Below, one piece after another: positions 24,820 through 37,206 of a stretch of DNA of 64,000 bases. The notes beneath the pieces were generated by a model that saw nothing but the letters and a program-made list of their open reading frames with translations, ran no database searches and was not told the origin of the DNA. Positions within the stretch are counted from its first letter, which is position 1. Each line of letters begins with the position of its first letter. This stretch comes from Lepidodermella squamata. Lineage: Eukaryota; Gastrotricha. The DNA lies in assembly GCA_047495785.1 (NCBI GenBank), contig JBLDXI010000004.1:186001-250000 (forward strand), read 5' to 3'. The position numbers and the translations under genes were made by a program.

Positions 24820-27800
24820 TTAAAAGCTGCCAGTTAGATCATCATCGACACATTTTTTGTACGAGGCGTACATCGGCACCGGAGTGTCCAGGGTTTTCTG
24901 GAGAAAAGCACGGCATGGATGATCGAAGTCTTTCTAAAAAAACTCACAGTTGATGGCGGGCATTGGGGCAATTCGTTCGGGTCTTCCGGAGCACAAAGGC
25001 TGAATAGCTGAGTCGTATCGTCGAAGCAACGGAAATGTCTTATCTAATATTATTTTAAAAATAATTCATTTTATATTTTAGCAGAGTGTACACAATACGC
25101 AAAATGTATTTGGGAAAAAGAATACAGCGCTCCCCCGTTATCTGCAACCCCGCTATCTGCCCACTCCCGTTAGTAGTCATCGATTTTTAGACCCTGCTAA
25201 ATAAATGAGTTGTAAATTGTTAATTAAACAAAAAATAATTATTTGATGAATTAAAAAAATATGGTGCGAAGGTGCCTAGCGGCGCGTTGCCGTAGTTTTG
25301 AGATATCTGTTTCGGATAAGATTATTTCAAGTTCAGTTAGAACGAGTTGAAAGATCATCAGTGCACATTAAGCTGTTGTTATGGTTTTGAAATAACTTCG
25401 ATTATGCAACAGAGGGTGTGGATTAACTGCCACTCGTGCGTGTGAGATATCCTGCTTTTTTTCGTCAAAATTCCATCAGAAATTACGCCAGTTTATCAGA
25501 AACAACTAGCATTTCGACAACTATAAAAAATGCCCGTCTACTTTCAATCTTCTTGATGTGCAGATTTTTCCCGAGGTTACTTGCTGATCAACCAATAGAC
25601 CCATCTGTAATTCCCTGATACCGTATACAGGGCAGTCCCGTTTATCAGGCAGGGGTTAAAGGTCATTTGGTCAAAATAAAGGGCAGGGCCCGAATATAGG
25701 GCAGTGCCCTTGAGTGGACCAGGGCAGGAGGGGAATGATTTACTGAGTCAAAATCTAAAAATACTTGGAGAAAGTTCTTGGGAATGGATAATTTCTCCTC
25801 TTAGAATCGTTCGCCGCATGTGAAATAAGCGTGATTTTCATCCACCTTCATAATTTGCATATTTGAAAACGTGTGTGCATACGCTAATGAGCGTGAATAT
25901 ACACATGCAAGTGCGCGCGCCTTTTGTTGCAACAAATTATAGGGCAGGGCCCGAATAAAGGGCAGGTCTCGTTTATAAGGCAGGGGTTGCGGGTTGATTG
26001 ATAACATTATAAGGCAGAGCCTTCTAAACCGGTATATACGGTATTTCAGAATTTAGCTTTTTCCCCCCTGACGGAACCAAACGTCTTATGACTTGAGGTC
26101 TGTGATCCCATTTAGGTCGATGCAAATTCATAAAAGAAAGAGGCAGCTTCGTGAAAATTATCAAAACTATTTCATATATTATTAAAATCGAAAATAAGAA
26201 CCCAGGTGCCCAGACATTTAATATTTATCGTGAAACGAGGTAGCGTGAAAAATTATCTTGGATTCGAGTTTGCGGTCAGCATGACTTGAGTCAAGAGGCG
26301 AAATGAAACATCACCACGCGTTGGTATGTTTACTGTTTGTTCAGTGCCATCTGGCTAGCAACTCGCTCTAACATAATCCTTGACTCGCGTACGGCCCCCG
26401 TTAGATGTCTCCCTCGATAATTGCACGACCCTGGTCCTGGCACTGAGGGTTATTTTCGAAGCTGTCTTTTTAGTCGGCTTTTTCTTCTGAAGTCGACTCT
26501 AGCTAAAGTTAGCTAGTTGCTAGTTTATATGATAGAAATAGAGCTAGCTTTATATAAAACGTGATTTTCGAAGATAAAGCCGACTTTATTTGTTAAAAGT
26601 CGTCTTTACCCTGCATATATAAATGTACTAGAGCCGATAAAGACGACTATCCTCGTCTTTATCGCCTTAAAGTCGGCTTTATCGGCATATTTTTGTCCCC
26701 AGACGAGTGATTTGACCCTAAAAGCTCTTGTTCGAAGCCGTTTATTTACGATTTATCACAACAAAAACACTAGCAAAAAGTAGGTCATGACCATTGATGA
26801 GCGATACCGTCATTCATTTATTTCTACGAAATATCATGGCAAAGATGGCTTTACGCAATAAAGTCGACTTGAGCAAAAGACGGCGTCGAAAATAACCCTC
26901 ACTGTATATAGTCGATAATTTCACGACCTCTCTTTCTTCTCCCTCCCATTCCCCCTCGCTGTGTTTACATGTCTGTCTGCCTTCGATAAATAATCCATCA
27001 CCCCGCCCACTTGTGTCCGCAGCGCACTGCCGCCGGCAAGCGCATATAATCTTGTGACCCCGCGTCATTGATATCTTCCACTTATTTCGTCTCCCCTATT
27101 TATGTGATATCAATGAACAATAAATATTTGAATTTAGAATTTTAGCACTGTTAAAATTTGTATAATTTACCTCAGCAGTCCCGATGAAACACTTGTCGTA
27201 GCCAGCACTGGCTGTTGCACCGCTAATGTTTGTTCCAAACTTGAAATCAATCACAAAGCAATCAGAGATTATTAGAATTATGCACATTTACGGATTATTA
27301 GAGATTATTCTCTAAAATTACCTGTCGGTAATTTGTCGGGCACGATTGCGTACCAGCACCTACGCACAGACGGCTGCCGTTACTTGGCGCGTAACAGTAC
27401 GAGAAGCCCTATGTGCAAACAAATATGAAGATTTACTTTTCAATGTGGCAAACTCGAAATTTCACTTCCAAAGAAAAAAGGCTCTGAGAACACTCGCTTC
27501 GGAAATTAACGCAAATGACTTGAGCAATAACGTCTGATACCGGCTGCATATGATGGGCAAAAAAAATTGAACACAAACCGCATTGTTGCATGACGCCAGC
27601 GTGTTGATCCAAGTTCCATCGAATAAATTCTAAGCGCCCAACAGTTGCGGAAAAACGCCGAAAATGTAATTCAAGGATTAACATACCGAACAATTCACGA
27701 TATTCCTGCATTCAACGGTGTCTCCGGAGAAGCAGCGAATGTGGGGCAGGTTTTCTTGAGGCGCTGAATGTAGCCAACAAATTTTAATCAATAAGTTTTA

Positions 27801-30800
27801 CAAATTCGTTAATCCGCCTACCGTAGAGGCACTGGTATCGATTGTCGTAAGTAATCCAATTGGCAGCCACCTTGTGTTTAAACATGCGCGCAAGGTTAAA
27901 ACATCAACGTATAAAACCAAAATGGGTTATGAACAATTTTCTAATTCGAGCTAGGTTGCCATTAAAAACCTCTGTTTACAAGCAATCCGTTTGTTTCTCA
28001 AAGCGATGTACCTATTTCCTACCACAGTTAATTATCATTTTAGTGTAATGCCTTATGGTGCTTTCACAAATGCGTCCGACGGTAACAACTTCGGCTAGCA
28101 ACTAGCAAACTTCGGTAGAGTGAAGTGAAACGTCGGAGAGCGTTATCAATTGCACTTCGGTCGGGCGACCGAAGTCTCTCTTGTGTAGTCGCCGAAGTTG
28201 CTGAGTGTCACGCACTTGAGCGCGCAGGTAACGGGGTCAGGCAAACAAATTTCTATTTCAGCGTAAATGCTGAATTCAACTAAATAATGAGATGTGAAAT
28301 GCGATGCGGATCATACTAATCAGAATTTAATCAAAAAATTATGTGATCAAGACGCATGATTTGCATATCATTAATTTTTCTTGCCGGTTTCGCCGGCCTT
28401 AGATTTTCAGCGTACGCGGCTTTAAAAAATTGAAACATTGGTAATTTTCGAACTCATTTTCTTGACTCGTCGTAATTCAAGACTTCTTGTTTTACAGCCA
28501 GTCAAGCAGTCAAATGGCCGCGCGCGCGCTGATGTCTATTGGTGCGCGTGTAATAATAGTGCGCGCTACAAACTTCGGTTCGGACGCACTTCGGACGGTA
28601 GTTTTGGGGTCTCCGATCCGACGTTCTTTGTTGTGCGTGCGCGCGCGGCGTCGGACGCACGGGCCGAAGTGCGCGCGTTTGTGAAAGGAAATCTAAACGT
28701 CGGACAAGTATTACGCTACTTCGAGTGCCTATTACGAAACTTCGAAAACGCGAAAACGTCGGACGCTCGTCGGACGCATTTGTGAAAGCACCATTACGCA
28801 GGCCTCAAGTCAAGTCTTACGACAATTCTGTGTAATGCAAGACAACAATTTAGGGAACCGTTGCCCTGTGGGTATTACCGTAGAGCTGGATTACCGGGCT
28901 TTGCCTGATAGTTTTAATGGAATTGAAAAATTGTAGAGGCTTTGATAACGACTCTTCCCGAAAAATCATCAGAAATTGCGTCTCTTAGTCTTCGGCGAAA
29001 AACGCGTTGAAAATGCAGCCATGCGACCAAGATGCAGCGATTTTTAGGAAATTCTAATCATCAATCGGATTTGTTTTGAATTTTGAGTGATATTAGACAA
29101 CTAGGACGCGAGATTTCGATTTCAGAAAAGATCGGGTAAACAAGCTAACCGAAAAGAGACAAGCCGGGCGACTTTTGGGAGCACAGTCCACCAGCTTGCG
29201 ATCCGTTGTTGTCAAGCAAGGTACATTTACCTCCTGAAATGAATTGCCCTCGTGATATATAAGCAAACAAGGTGCTCTGGTGACTGACCGTATACTCCTT
29301 GAGGCAGAAGCGATATATATCGCCGAATCCAGTGGTGCTTTGTCCGTAGTCAATGGTATTACCTGGATCGCTCGGATCGCCAATTGGTACTGATGAATTC
29401 ACATTCACTAAGCGATCGGCAACCATGCCATCCGGGCACGAGTTCTCATCGGGGCCTCTATACGCTCGGCAGATACCAGCGGTTGAATTCGCGCTGGGAC
29501 GAGTTGCCGGAATACAATAGACAGCATCCTGTAAATACAAAAATTATAAATATTTACTCTCTGTTGTCTATTGTACAAAAATACACTTTTACCCGAAATA
29601 ATATCAGAAATTTTAGGGACAGAACTAGAACCCATTCATTATAAATCACTAGTTTTATTAGTATTTACTTTCCATTATAAGATAATACTATACTAATTAT
29701 AAGATTTTACAAAAAACGTACACCGTTTTCGCAGAAGCCACGTGTGCTGTAGATTTTAGAGTCAACCGCCTGTGAAAAGACAACCGCCTCATAATAGCTT
29801 GTAGATAGTGACCATTCTGAAAATTATTACATTGGTTTCGCCTGTCAGGCATTGGCCCGGCACAGGCCGGCAACTCGAGAATAGGAGCACCCCGTCGGTT
29901 TTGAAGCAGCGGATGTGCGGGAAGTACTCGGGTTTCGGCGCTGTAAGCAAAAACAAGGGTTCTATCGATTAGAATCATTACTCGGTGCTCTGACTTGCTA
30001 ACAAGAAGCCGTAGTAGATTAAAACTAACCACTGATGCACTCGCTGAAGGTCGTGAAGTCGATACCGGTGGAGAATTCGGAAGTCTAGTCAACAAATGAT
30101 CGAACTGAGTTGAAATTTGAGAGCGTTCCCCAGGTGGCTAGCTCACCGAAGGGGCCGAGCAGTCTTCGAAAGTTTTCACACAAGTGACCAAATTGAAGCT
30201 GCTGGGATCCAAGCACTGTTTATACCGAATCTGTGAATATATATGCAAATATTACACATCAGTCCTCAGAAATTAGTGGTGATATACCGGTGGATTGACT
30301 GATGCCGCGTAGCTTAGGCATGCTGAGTAGGCGGTCGCGAATAAAGATGGCGTCACTTGAAAGACCTTAACCTTAATTAGGGGAATGAAAAACAAGCTAA
30401 ATATATGATTATATTGCTGTTGCTAAATTTCAACTGTTCATTTGTGGATTTCTGGAATTTGCACTGATTTTGAACCGGATGAAGAAATTCATAAACGCCA
30501 TGTACGTCCATGCTGATTTTTAGGATTTTGAACGCAATGTTAAAGGAGTTTCCACTTTGGTTGAGTTGCCCCGAGTGCTTAGTTGAATGCTTCTCCGATA
30601 GCCCTCATTCATCGTAGGCTTCTATCTTCTAACGAGTAACATTGACTTACCAAGTTCCAACCGCTGGGACATCTGTTTCTACATTGGACATGCCCGTTTT
30701 TCCGACATGCAGCCGCATTCTGAGAATAAAGATATATTTTAAGGAGAATCGAAAAGCTAGGCATTAAATGTAAATGAGTATGTAAGACTCTCCAAACTGA

Positions 30801-33800
30801 GGTGAAATGGCGAGTCTTACCCATTTCTCGCAGTGCATACGATCGATGTAAGGCCGGGGGCTGAACGTCTGGATGAAAATGAGCGGAATGACAATGAATA
30901 GCTGAATCGTTTATAGCAGATTTACCGATGTTTCATTCGCAGCTTTTGAACAGCCAACAGATGTCGGGCGACAGCCTAGAAAAGCTCCGGTTGTTTTGAG
31001 AAAACAGCGTACATGTGGTTCGAAATCGACAAGGCGCGATTCTGGCATCGTCATAAAGTCTGTGGGATTTTCAGTCATAAACGATTCATGAACTTACGAT
31101 AGCCTTCTGCGCAATTGGACAACGTTTTGTAAGTCCCATATGGCACCTTAGAGATAAAATTATAATCAGATTCCAGAAAAAACAATAGAAGGCAGATGAC
31201 ATTTAAAAATAAAGACTGAAATTAAATTCGAGATCTTCTTTACAAATTTTTGAAAATAGATCACTCAATCAATGAATAACTCAACCCAGAGTGTGAAGAC
31301 TCTAAAAACCACAGGGTGCGATAATCTTGAGACCGAAAATACCCAAAGGTAGCCCCCAACTCGAGGATCCTCCTTCCTACACTGCAATAATCCATAACTG
31401 GTAAGAGTGATTTGATGTCATCATTTATCTCAGCGGACCAGGGCGCGAAGACCTTGATTTTGACCTTGAAATCACCACCTATTTTGTTAATTAGATTAGG
31501 CCGCATCATCGAGATCAGATCAACTGATAAATTAACTTAATTGAATGCTCTTTATGCCGCATTAAGATTTACCCGATTTTCGGAATTAGTAACAAAATAC
31601 AATTTCGCCGAATCCCATTTTTTGTCCAATTGTTCAATAATTTAAATGTCCACTCACCGTGCCGATAGGACATTTCAGTGTTGACGGCATGCAGGCAGCA
31701 TAATTCGAACCATTGTAGCAACGCTGATAGGTCAAACCCTACGTAAAAAAGGCTAGATGCGGAATAACAACCTTCACGCTCGATCTTTACCGATCTCGTC
31801 GAATTCTCGCAATCGGACAGGCTATTACGCAGCAAGTCGAACCCTCGGAATCGCGCAATCTGATATCAGGTGATATTAATCGGGAGAAAGTATTATCAAT
31901 ACAATATGATCACCTCTAGAGACTTCGCTGGACAAGAAATATCGCCTGGTAAGCAACGCAGTGTCAACGTTTCCGGATTGTAGCAGCTGTGAGCAGTCTG
32001 ACGGGTGAATATCAAACAAACGGTAAATCGAACCTATTCTTTGTTCGAGATTCATACCCCATAGGTGCACAGCGTTCTGTTTGCGTAAATCTTGCCAGAG
32101 AACTGAAAGACGCACAAAGAATATTACGAGGCAAACGAATTACGGCAGCAAAATGTAGAGCCCGCTATCCAGTGTGTGTGCGACTTGCAGGGGAAAGGGG
32201 GATGGGGAGTATCATCCCTCCAGCTCGCCCAGACCGGACGAGAAAATGAAAATTGTATTGAGAGGTTGTGGAGGTGTGAGAGGTTCAAGTGAATAATCTT
32301 CGCTTCGCTTGTTTTTAGGTTGAAATCACTATTCGTATTGGCAAATACAGCAACAAAATTTTACCATCCCTGGCAGCTCCTGGATCGAAGATGGCACGCT
32401 GACTGCTAATCCAGATTACATCCCAGATGCTTGAGAGGTTTTTTTGTCTTATTGGAATTTGTCCTATTCGGTCCCACTCTCACGAGCATCACGGCAGTGC
32501 ACGAAGTATGAGAGGTTATTTCAGAGCCTCAGCTCGATAGTTTCAGCGGTGAAATTACCTGTAAGTAGCCGATCCTAGGGTTGTTTCACCTTTTCTGTCA
32601 AGTTTCACGCTGAAGCAGCGAGGAAAGTAGCACCAGGGACGCCAGAGACGACGAGGGTAGTACCAGGGACGCGTACCTGGTAGGTTTGAGGGTCGAGGCG
32701 TCCTCGCCAGGGACGCTGAAATCCCCGGTAGGTTGGCTGGTAGAGCGTATTTTTATCACAAAATGCGTGTAGCCAAGACTATTATGTACGGCAAAATATC
32801 TTTAGCTTTGCTCGCTTCGCTCGCAATAATCATAGCGCATGCTCATTTGAAATTTGTGCTCGGATTTCAGAGTAGAACAGAAGTATTAATTTGAGTTGAA
32901 AACTTCATTAGCAACCAACTTGGAAAAATAAATGTTATTCATCACAAGGTGATAAGTTTCAAGTCATTTATAGGTGAATTAAGGTCAATTTTGTTTTTTA
33001 CTTTTGAAATTGTACGAGATTTTGAGAATTTTCAGGCCATTCTTGCTGCAATATCTCTAAAAATTGCTCGCTTCGCTCGCATAACACAGTTCGAAAGTAA
33101 CATTATTTGAATTTCCCACTCACATGAAAATTTCAGGCTATAATCAAGGGCGAAATTTGCGGGAAAAGAAAAACGGAATTCGCAAACTGGCGTCTGAGAT
33201 ACGCAATGATATGGAATAGTATAGGCAAATTTTTTTACAGATAAACTGCGTCCCTGGCAGGTTGGCCGGCCTACTTTCCTCGTTGCGCTGAAGTATAATG
33301 ATCTACAGTAATGATAGCCGAAATAAGCTCAGGAAGATTGTGATGAAGGCACCTTAAAATGACGATGAGAGTCAGAAATCAATTGCTAGTTGTTGGAGCA
33401 AAGCCACGAATTTTGATGTCCTATAGCCTATAGTACGTCTCATGTCCTCTGGCCTGACCTGGCCTGGCCAGAAGGGACGGATTACAGTATCGGTTGGCGG
33501 TTGGGATGAGTAATATTCTCAAGCTGTAACCAGACCGGGGAAGATAGCGGTAATAGGGGCTTTCTACCAGGAAAGAGTGATAATAATTAGAATAAATTAC
33601 AGGTTCCAGGTCATCAATGCGTCATAGGCAGCCTTTACATCGACACCTATACGTTAATCCTGTCTGCGCGGGCCTCTTACACGCGTTCGGTGGAACATAG
33701 CCGCCGATTTATGCTCATGAAAGGCGTACTGGCTGCGAGAACTGGATCTACGTGATAGTCGATGGCGTTTCTGTCGAATAAGAGCACGCATCTCAGGGGT

Positions 33801-36800
33801 CATTGTTTTGTCATTCGCTATAGTCGCTATAGTCACAAAGAGGAACTGATGGCATTTCGCTTCTGCGATAGCAGCGCTGATTGCGCAGAGGTAATCGGGC
33901 TAGCCAGGGTGCGATCTTCGATCCGCAAGCTCCCGGGGATAGTAAATTTTTTTTGCTGTTTTTGCCAAAATGACGAGTCATTTCGGCTAATAACCAAGCG
34001 AAGCGAGAAAACTTGGAGATTTTCCACTAAAACACGCCCCAGAACCTTCCAAAATTAAAAAAACAGTGGGATAAATTCTCATTTTGTTGTCTGGCCCGGC
34101 CGAGCTGGGGGGGATGATCCCCCCCATCCCCCCCTGAAAGTCGCACACTGGGGCTAGCGAAAGATTGATGGGACGGCAGAACGGTCAGACCGAACCGCGT
34201 AGCGACGTGAAGGAGCCGGTAGCCGTGCGCATTCCAGAAATCTGCTGTGCACCACATAGGCGCAAGACCCGTGATTGCGACTAACGGGGTTGGCCGGGGC
34301 TCGACGAGGGACGCCGGCCTCAGAGCCGCAATGCGGCATGACGTTTGGCCCAGCGTTGGCCGGTGACGCCACCTCCAGCGTCCAGGGCGGCGGATAGACG
34401 TCGACGCTCCATCATCAGTGTAGAAAGTAGGGGGGGGGGGGGTGGTGGGGATCATCCTGGTCTCGGCAAGACCCCGTCCCTAGCTGGGTGAGGACGAAAC
34501 GTCGTTGGTTCTATTTTTGAATGCTGGGGGTGTATCCAATGGGTTGTTTGTTTAGTAATTTCAGGTTATTCGCATGGAAAATTCGCTAAATCCAAATTTT
34601 TCGCGTATTGCCATCTTTCTTCCCCTCGTTAGATGGCCCAAGGAGAATTACAAGTTCATGCTATTTCCAGTATTTTTTAATTCCACTGGATGAAAATCAC
34701 GACAGAGAAAAGCGTTAGCTAAGCTCGCTAAGCTCGCTAATGCCCATGAAGCCCCATGAATTAAAAAATCGGGGGAATTATAAATGGCAAAATTTTGAAA
34801 TTGCGAAAGCAAGAAAAGACGAGGAATGACATAAGCAAATGCAAATGAACATAAATAAATATAATGCATTGTGGAACCACTGGTAAGTTGAACCTTGGCG
34901 CGCACGCTGATTGGTCAATTTATCGTTGCTAATGACTCCGGAATGAAACATTTCCGTCGTGCGATCCACGTGCGGACGGTGAAAAAGTTTGCGGAGCACT
35001 GGATTAGGCGAAAAATTGCTGCTAATAAGCTTGCTAAGCGCGTTGTAATGGCTCTAACTCATTGCAACTAATAGTATAAATGATTAATTATTAGTTGATT
35101 AACACTTGCTGAGGAGAAAAATACGTTTGCTGAAGAAATAAAATAGGTTCTGACGAAAAAAAATTTCGCTGAACAAAAACACAATTTTCTGACGAAAAGA
35201 ATAAATTTGCTGAGGGTTAAAGTATTCTTCGTTTTTTTTAGTAAACTAGTAACGTAGCAGGCGGCCGCTATAGCGGCCGCCATTGTACAACAAAGGGGGG
35301 AAATTCGAAACTCGGATTTTTGTTCGACACGTCAAGAGTTCCGAAATCTCAACGAAGGACACTTGCCAGAGATCAGCGCATGCCAAATTCATGAAAAGCA
35401 TGGTCGAATTCATTATATGGTAGCATGAAAAGATGCTCGAAACAGAAAAAATATGTTCACTTCAAGCATATGCTATGGCTATGTGTGCATGTATCACATA
35501 GCTCAGTCGAGTCAAACAACTCCTTAGGGGTGAAGGGTAACTCCCCGGAACTTCTACTGTTGTTTTTCGTATTCAGCATGTTTGATTTAGTAATCAAGTT
35601 TTAAATTTTAAATTATTTAAATAAAAAAATTAAAACACGTTCAAAATAAGAAAGCGCTTGATTTCTTTTTTGGCTGTTTTGACGCCGCCGGTTTGACGGA
35701 GTCAAAAAGTCAGAGTTTTCGCACCCATAAAATTTTATTCTCTATCTACTGATATCAAATTTATGATTATGGGCCATACGTAAGTATGATATTAAGCGTA
35801 TGCGTTGAGCGTCCAATCAGCTTTGAGAAATTCAAATCTCAGCCGTTGGGTACCTCCGCCGTTTAGTAGTTTAGATTTTGTTAACAAAAATTACATGTTT
35901 CGTTTATAATTTGTTATAACCAGCTTCAGGTATTTTAGAAATTAAATCAAATTTTAAGTTAAGTTAATATTTAAGAGGAATGTTTTAGAGAATTTTATAA
36001 ATGGAATCGGGCTGGTTTTTCATGGTATATTGGCTCCGTGAATGTAAACCATAAGGCTCTCACAAGCTTTAACCGGTATTAGCCCGGACCCCTTTTTCCG
36101 AAGGAAAATTATGAGGACCTTGCCCCTGACTAAAATTGATGCGCTGATTTCAGATCCGACCTTATTAAAAAAGTTATATAACCACCGCTAATTAGTTACG
36201 TAATCATCGTATTACGCAATCTGTCAAATTTATGACCCCCTGAAAGAAAGCATAGAAGTATAGATAGTAAATTTACTTCAACAAATATTGATGTGAATAA
36301 ATTCAATTTTTTGAATTTTGTTTTTTTCACCAATGACTTTCATAACTTTCTGAGGCGTCTGCGAAAAATCTGAGAAAATCAGTATAATATAAGCTTATTA
36401 ATTATTCCCTCCATATTAAGCAAAAAAGCTGATTTTTTTAAATTTTACAAAATGGTAACACACCCGCATGTTTCCGGGCCAATGCATGTCAACAAGCAAG
36501 CCAACTCAATCAAAGCGAATTCAGGGAGCCATTATACTATCGAAGCTGATTAGGGCAAAACATCTGGCTTGTGAATTGGGCTTGAATTCGGACAATAAAG
36601 AATAATTGACGCCAGGATTATAATAAGTGGAAAATCAGTGAATGTCTGCCGTACCATATAGTTCTCGAGAACGTCACACCCGACGCGAGATCGACGGCAA
36701 ATCTGGTCGAAAGAATCGTCGAATTGCGAGAAACATCGAACCCATGCGGCAGTAGCTGGCGTCACTATGAGGCAGATGATGAAGAAGACACCACTAGTTG

Positions 36801-36825
36801 AAGCAAACAGCCTGGTGTTGCACAT
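24820..36825 (-). CDS. Gene E: secreted protein of twelve four-Cys modules (four 12-Cys blocks)
   Basis: Twenty-three exons sum to 1956 nt (651 aa): 36825–36655, 32102–32058, 31997–31914, 31859–31791, 31738–31658, 31146–31098, 31059–30926, 30868–30821, 30719–30651, 30365–30288, 30230–30147, 30084–30030, 29940–29831, 29769–29722, 29528–29289, 29233–29150, 27870–27822, 27763–27687, 27629–27579, 27409–27323, 27239–27171, 25043–24948 and 24897–24820. A signal peptide (FFIICLIVTPATA) precedes AWVRCFSQFDDSF. Four blocks each hold three modules; blocks 2, 3 and 4 start HVRCF, HIRCF and HIRCF. Introns between blocks are phase 1 and the others phase 0. No lectin or LamG domain follows; the end is KKCVDDDLTGSF. 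It is an exon-for-exon duplicate of gene F. Large introns carry MITEs. Secreted, probably a structural or matrix-like protein (inference). Confidence 0.87.
25621..26041. mobile_element. Probable TA-flanked MITE in an intron of gene E
   Basis: CCGTATA at the left and TATACGG at the right are short inverted ends, each next to TA. The inside has repeated GGGCAGGxCCCG-type motifs in direct and near-inverted order. That is compatible with a Tc1/mariner-type non-autonomous element; the terminal repeats are short, so the call is tentative. Confidence 0.4.
26441..26904. mobile_element. MITE with TGAGGGTTATTTTCGA inverted ends in an intron of gene E
   Basis: CACTGAGGGTTATTTTCGA at the left recurs inverted at the right end (CAGTGAGGGTTATTTTCGA on the other strand). 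Internal AAGTCGGCTTTATC and AAGTCGTCTTTA motifs recur in both orientations. The CAGTGAGGG end is hAT-like, but no 8-bp target duplication is visible. Confidence 0.5.
28056..28793. mobile_element. PIF/Harbinger-type MITE in an intron of gene E
   Basis: Perfect 26-bp terminal inverted repeats beginning TGGTGCTTTCACAAATGCG occupy 28056–28081 and 28768–28793. TTA flanks both ends (28053–28055 and 28794–28796), the 3-bp TWA duplication typical of PIF/Harbinger elements. Internal CGTCGGACG and ACTTCGG motifs are repeated, and the centre is GC-rich. No transposase is encoded. It lies in the 1.3-kb intron between exons 16 and 17 of gene E. Confidence 0.8.
32616..33285 (+). mobile_element. hAT-type MITE, full copy, in intron 1 of gene E
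   Basis: The 15-bp ends CAGCGAGGAAAGTAG and CTACTTTCCTCGTTG are inverted repeats with one mismatch. The exact 8-bp CGCTGAAG is duplicated at 32608–32615 and 33286–33293. The 670-bp element carries GCTTCGCTCGC palindromic motifs and CGTCCCTGG-type subterminal repeats. It is the best copy of the family also found at 22878–23564 and 7930–8274. Confidence 0.92.
34080..34450. other. GC-rich island with G-tract inside intron 1 of gene E
   Basis: Unlike the AT-rich surroundings, this stretch is strongly GC-rich with many CpGs, C-tracts at 34118–34132 and a run of 12 or more G at about 34430–34441. Minus-strand open frames (Pro/Arg-rich) are not recognisable. It could be part of a transposable element's 5' region. 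It is absent from the matching intron of gene F. Confidence 0.4.
35105..35215. repeat. Degenerate minisatellite, TTGCTGA-like units
   Basis: Units resembling TTGCTGAGGAGAAAAATA, TTGCTGAAGAAATAAAATA and TTGCTGAGGG recur with a spacing of about 20–30 bp, alternating with TTCTGACGAAAA variants. No coding potential. It lies in the expanded intron 1 of gene E. Confidence 0.45.
35260..35281. repeat. Perfect 22-bp GC-rich palindrome
   Basis: GGCGGCCGCTA is followed directly by its reverse complement, giving two GCGGCCGC (NotI) sites in 22 bp within AT-rich DNA. It follows the minisatellite. A natural hairpin or recombination scar is possible, and a cloning or assembly artefact cannot be excluded. 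Confidence 0.6.
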
Positions 36826-36957
36826 AACAAGCACGCCTCGAACGGAAAATCGCCAGGTCAAATTTAACAAAATTTCACACTGTTTTCGAGATTAAAATAT
36901 GGCTAATGATAGCAGCAAAAAAAGCAGCTGAATGAATGAGAAAAACAACTCAACTCG

Positions 36958-36965
36958 GCACGCGC
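36958..36965 (-). promoter_or_regulatory. Shared RCGTG element upstream of gene E
   Basis: GCACGCGC lies 133 bp upstream of the gene E start and is conserved in the duplicate gene F. Confidence 0.4.
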
Positions 36966-37206
36966 TGAGAAAAAAGAATTGGAAAAACAACATTTGAATG
37001 ACCTCATCGTAAATATCCTAAAATATTTCGAATTTAGATTCAATTTCAATCTTCAAATTGTGAAGCTACCAACAAAATTATACAATAAAATAATCTAGGT
37101 TTGTATCAAATTTGTATTTTAATAAACATCTTAAAGTATGTAAAGTATGAACACACGAGACTAGAATGAATTTGCTCATTTAATTTCTTAAAAATATTCT
37201 TAAATA
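36966..37206. repeat. Upstream part of the E/F segmental duplication
   Basis: This AT-rich DNA matches about 51745–51940 upstream of gene F, including ATTTCGAATTTxGATTCAAT and GTGAAGCTACCAA motifs. Similarity fades near the TA-flanked MITE that starts at 37207. Confidence 0.6.

Noticed and set aside
25126-25190. GCGCTCCCCCGTTATCTGCA-like stretch resembling a Tigger/pogo end
   Set aside because: No matching inverted partner or TA-bounded right end was found nearby, so no element can be delimited.
28438-28785. Open frame of 115 aa on the plus strand
   Set aside because: It lies wholly inside the Harbinger-type MITE and is Arg/Ala-rich because of the GC-rich repeats; no transposase motif.
34027-34455. 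Pro/Arg-rich minus-strand frame of 142 aa
   Set aside because: Explained by the high GC content of the island; no domain and no homologous counterpart in gene F.
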